Shown in pieces: positions 30,146 through 33,277 of a stretch of 33,277 bases of DNA; the stretch's first letter is position 1; each line of letters starts with the position of its first letter. The stretch covers positions 1 to 33,277 of the forward strand of contig JAEWMY010000031.1 in the NCBI GenBank assembly GCA_023393015.1, in the 5' to 3' direction. The position numbers and the translations under genes are program-made. The DNA is from Spirochaetota bacterium. GTDB taxonomy: Bacteria > Spirochaetota > Spirochaetia > Treponematales > Treponemataceae. Under the pieces are notes generated by a model. It searched no databases and was not told where the DNA came from. It worked only from the letters and a program-made list of their open reading frames with translations.

Positions 30146-31294
30146 TTGATTTTCGGTATGGACACCTTTGGATGCGATCACGGTCGGTCTGGTATCGGCT
30201 CGTACGTCGCCTCCCTGGTAAGGAATATCCCCGAAAACGGTCATGTCGCGGAGCTTTTCGGGCCCGAACTGGACCGATACACCTATAACTCGGGTCTCGA
30301 GAACGTTTCGTATTCCGGCGTCTCGCTCGCCGACACCCTCATGGCGGAGCGCCTCTGGCACATGACCCGACTCAACTCCTTCGCCAAGAAGCGAAAATAC
30401 GACGCGGTGCTTTTTCCGGCCGGAATCCGCCTTTTGCCCGCGTTTTTCGACGTGCCCTCGGTCGTCGTCGTGCAGGATATCATCTCCGACCTCGAGCGCA
30501 ATTCCGACGACGGCTTCGTCAACGCCCTTTTCAGGATGCAACTCAAGCGGGCCGACCGGGTCATCGCGGCGAGCCGCTTCATCCGCGACGACCTCCTGAA
30601 CCTGCGCGTTCCCGAATCGCGCATCACGGTCATTCCGAACGGGATCGATACGGCGCTCTTTTTCCCGCGCGTGGTGCCGAACTCGGAAGCCGTGCTCATC
30701 CAGCCCTTTTCGATCAGGCGCCCCTACATCATCTACGCGTCGCGCATCGCGTATCCGTCGAAGCGCCACGTCGAACTCATCCGCGGCTTCGATATCTTCA
30801 AGAAGAGGACCGGCGCGCCGCACCGCCTCGTGCTCGCGGGCTCCGACAGCGTCAACGCCGAGATGGTACACCGCGAGGTGCTCAAGTCGCCCGCGTCGTC
30901 CGACATCCTCCTGACCGGCTACTTCCCTCACCAGAACCTTCCCGAGCTCTATTCCGCCGCCGACGCGTGCGTCTTTCCCTCGTCGGCCGAGGGAGTCGGC
31001 TTGCCCGTCCTCGAGGCGATGGCCTGCGGCATCCCGGTCGCGTGCGCGCGCTCCGGCGCCCTGCCCGAGATGGCCGGGGACTCGGCGCTCTACTTCGACC
31101 AGTCGAACCCCGAGGAGATCGCGGACGCGATCGGGCGGATCGTGCGCGACGGAACCGGCGCCAACGACTCGACGCGGAACTCCCTCATCGGCAAGGGACT
31201 CGAGCGCGTGCAGGAGTTCAGCTGGAAAAAGAGCGCGGCCGATACGATGGCCACGCTCGCCTCCGCCGCCGAGGAGCGAAAGCCCCGGCGCTAG
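30146..31294 (+). CDS. GT4-family glycosyltransferase
   Basis: A 382-residue retaining GT-B glycosyltransferase. The TTG at 30146 is chosen because GGAGG lies 7 nt upstream, giving the N terminus MIFGMDTFGCDHGRSGIGSY; an ATG at 30158 is the alternative. Motifs: RSGIGSYVASLVRNI (glycine-rich loop), VPSVVVVQDIISD, RADRVIAASRFIRDDLLN, VIPNGIDTALFF, and the donor-binding SSAEGVGLPVLEAMACGIPVA with the EX7E glutamates. This resembles mannosyl- and rhamnosyltransferases of polysaccharide synthesis. It forms a single-gene unit ending at a strong bidirectional terminator. Donor and acceptor unknown. Confidence 0.85.
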   Translation: MIFGMDTFGCDHGRSGIGSYVASLVRNIPENGHVAELFGPELDRYTYNSGLENVSYSGVSLADTLMAERLWHMTRLNSFAKKRKYDAVLFPAGIRLLPAFFDVPSVVVVQDIISDLERNSDDGFVNALFRMQLKRADRVIAASRFIRDDLLNLRVPESRITVIPNGIDTALFFPRVVPNSEAVLIQPFSIRRPYIIYASRIAYPSKRHVELIRGFDIFKKRTGAPHRLVLAGSDSVNAEMVHREVLKSPASSDILLTGYFPHQNLPELYSAADACVFPSSAEGVGLPVLEAMACGIPVACARSGALPEMAGDSALYFDQSNPEEIADAIGRIVRDGTGANDSTRNSLIGKGLERVQEFSWKKSAADTMATLASAAEERKPRR

Positions 31295-31318
31295 GCGCGT
31301 TCGCCGGAATAAAGTCAA

Positions 31319-31363
31319 CCCGTAAAAAAAACCCCGACGCGTCGTCGGGGTTTTTTTTACGGG
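31319..31363. terminator. Bidirectional terminator between the GT4 gene and clpX
   Basis: Perfect 20-nt arms (31319-31338 and 31344-31363) around a 5-nt loop. The GC core CCCCGAC/GTCGGGG is flanked by A8 and T8, so each strand reads as a stem followed by eight U. Extra CCCGT/ACGGG ends extend the pairing beyond the A/T tracts. It serves two convergent transcripts. Confidence 0.95.
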
Positions 31364-31396
31364 TTTCGGGCAGTCGCCGAACCGCTCGCTGGCGAC

Positions 31397-32621
<1,225 letters not shown>

Positions 32622-32641
<20 letters not shown>

Positions 32642-33239
32642 GCTTCCTCCTGACCATTACCTGGTCGACGATTCCGTAGTCCTTCGCCTCCTGGGCCGAC
32701 ATGAAGAAATCGCGTTCCATGTCCCGGGCGATCTCGTCCGGCGTCTTGCCGGTATGGTACGAGAAATAATCGATCGTAAGTTTCTTGAGGCGGATGATCT
32801 CGCGGGCCTGTATGCCGATGTCGACGGCCTGTCCCTGCACGCCGCCCCAGGGCTGGTGGATGAGCACGCGCGAGGAGGGAAGGGCGCTCCGTTTGCCGGC
32901 CGTTCCGCCCGCGAGGAGGATCGCGGCCATGCTCGCCGCCTGTCCGAGGCAGAAGGTCTGGATGTCGGAGCGGATCTGCTGCATCGTGTCGTAGATGGCG
33001 AGTCCCGCGGTCACCGAGCCGCCGGGGCTGTTGATGTAGAGATTGATGTCTTTCTCGGGATTCTGCGAATCCAGGAAGAGGAGCTGTGCCACGGCGAGGT
33101 CCGCGGTGGCGTCGGAAATTTCCCCGTCAATGAACACGATCCGGTCCTTGAGAAGGCGGGAGAAGATATCGTACGAGCGCTCGCCGTTTCCGGTTTGCTC
33201 TATGACGTACGGGACCAGCGAGTTCATCTGCTCGTTCAT
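32622..33239 (-). CDS. clpP: ClpP, serine protease subunit of ClpXP
   Basis: A 205-residue ClpP. Catalytic triad: S103 (GQAASMAA), H128 (LIHQPWGG), D177 (MERDFFMS), counting from the ATG at 33239. YINSPGGSVTAGLAIYDTM is the standard handle-region motif. The ATG overlaps the upstream stop as TGATG; a GTG at 33242 is an alternative with better spacing (9 nt) to AAGGA. It lies between the partial upstream gene and clpX in the usual tig-clpP-clpX order. A short N-terminal propeptide-like stretch is present. Confidence 0.96.
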
Positions 33240-33277
33240 CACTGTTGACCGTCCTTGAAGAGGTCCGCGAAGGAGGT
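33239..33277 (-). CDS. tig: C-terminal codons of a truncated gene, probably trigger factor
   Basis: Only the last 12 codons (TSFADLFKDGQQ) and TGA are in the window; the gene is cut by the window edge. The stop overlaps the clpP start as TGATG, indicating coupling. Trigger factor is inferred from the common tig-clpP-clpX order, not from the residues themselves. Confidence 0.5.
   Translation of the reverse strand, partial: TSFADLFKDGQQ

Overview
The window is chromosomal DNA from a GC-rich bacterium, most likely a spirochaete of the Treponema/Spirochaeta lineage. The lineage call is inferred from several signs: a very short RNA polymerase omega subunit directly in front of miaA, a 29-residue COX24/bS22-type ribosomal mini-protein starting MPCGKKRKR, the DXS variant with DGETHQG, and a short conserved protein starting MKNYYIRGL. 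Most of the window is densely packed housekeeping genes with 4-nt ATGA/GTGA overlaps. The one clear accessory segment is the first ~1.3 kb, which is visibly less GC-rich and carries a lone IS1/IS1595-type transposase gene whose Shine-Dalgarno sequence is locked in a perfect hairpin.

Layout: (1) 1-1370, transposase gene. (2) 1375-5468, a divergent pair: on the minus strand an exported M48-like protein that appears to have lost its zinc ligands and carries BamE-like C-terminal motifs; on the plus strand an RlmI-type 23S rRNA methyltransferase overlapping a first miaA. (3) 5499-8438, a small conserved protein (-), a TatD nuclease (+), and an orphan Hpt phosphotransfer protein overlapping the end of a class I fumarase (-). 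(4) 8507-13683, an enlarged signal peptidase I (+) converging on an hflK-hflC-pseudokinase operon (-). (5) 13779-15250, rpoZ, a second and different miaA, and the bS22-like mini-gene closed by a strong terminator. (6) 15279-21786, a seven-gene operon dxs-folP-cdaA-ybbR-acpS-DUF2225-truA. (7) 21857-25736, a minus operon glycosyltransferase-udg-priA. (8) 25825-31294, a GT28/MGDG-synthase-like glycosyltransferase, an outer-membrane beta-barrel candidate, a DEAD-box helicase (-) and a GT4 glycosyltransferase. (9) 31397-33277, clpX and clpP preceded by the last codons of what is probably trigger factor (-).

Connected themes: isoprenoid supply (dxs) and its use by two MiaA enzymes in tRNA modification; envelope building and surveillance (LepB, HflKC, pseudokinase, M48-like/BamE-like protein, outer-membrane candidate, three glycosyltransferases); c-di-AMP synthesis with its YbbR partner; protein turnover (ClpXP, HflKC).

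The most striking property not explained by gene content is promoter architecture. In about nine of roughly sixteen transcription units a TATAAT-like -10 box ends 6-11 nt before the start codon, usually with no Shine-Dalgarno sequence. This implies leaderless or nearly leaderless mRNAs for rpoZ, tatD, dxs, fumarase, both divergent glycosyltransferases and others. No tRNA, rRNA, CRISPR array or prophage was seen. No gene-free stretch exceeds 300 bases.
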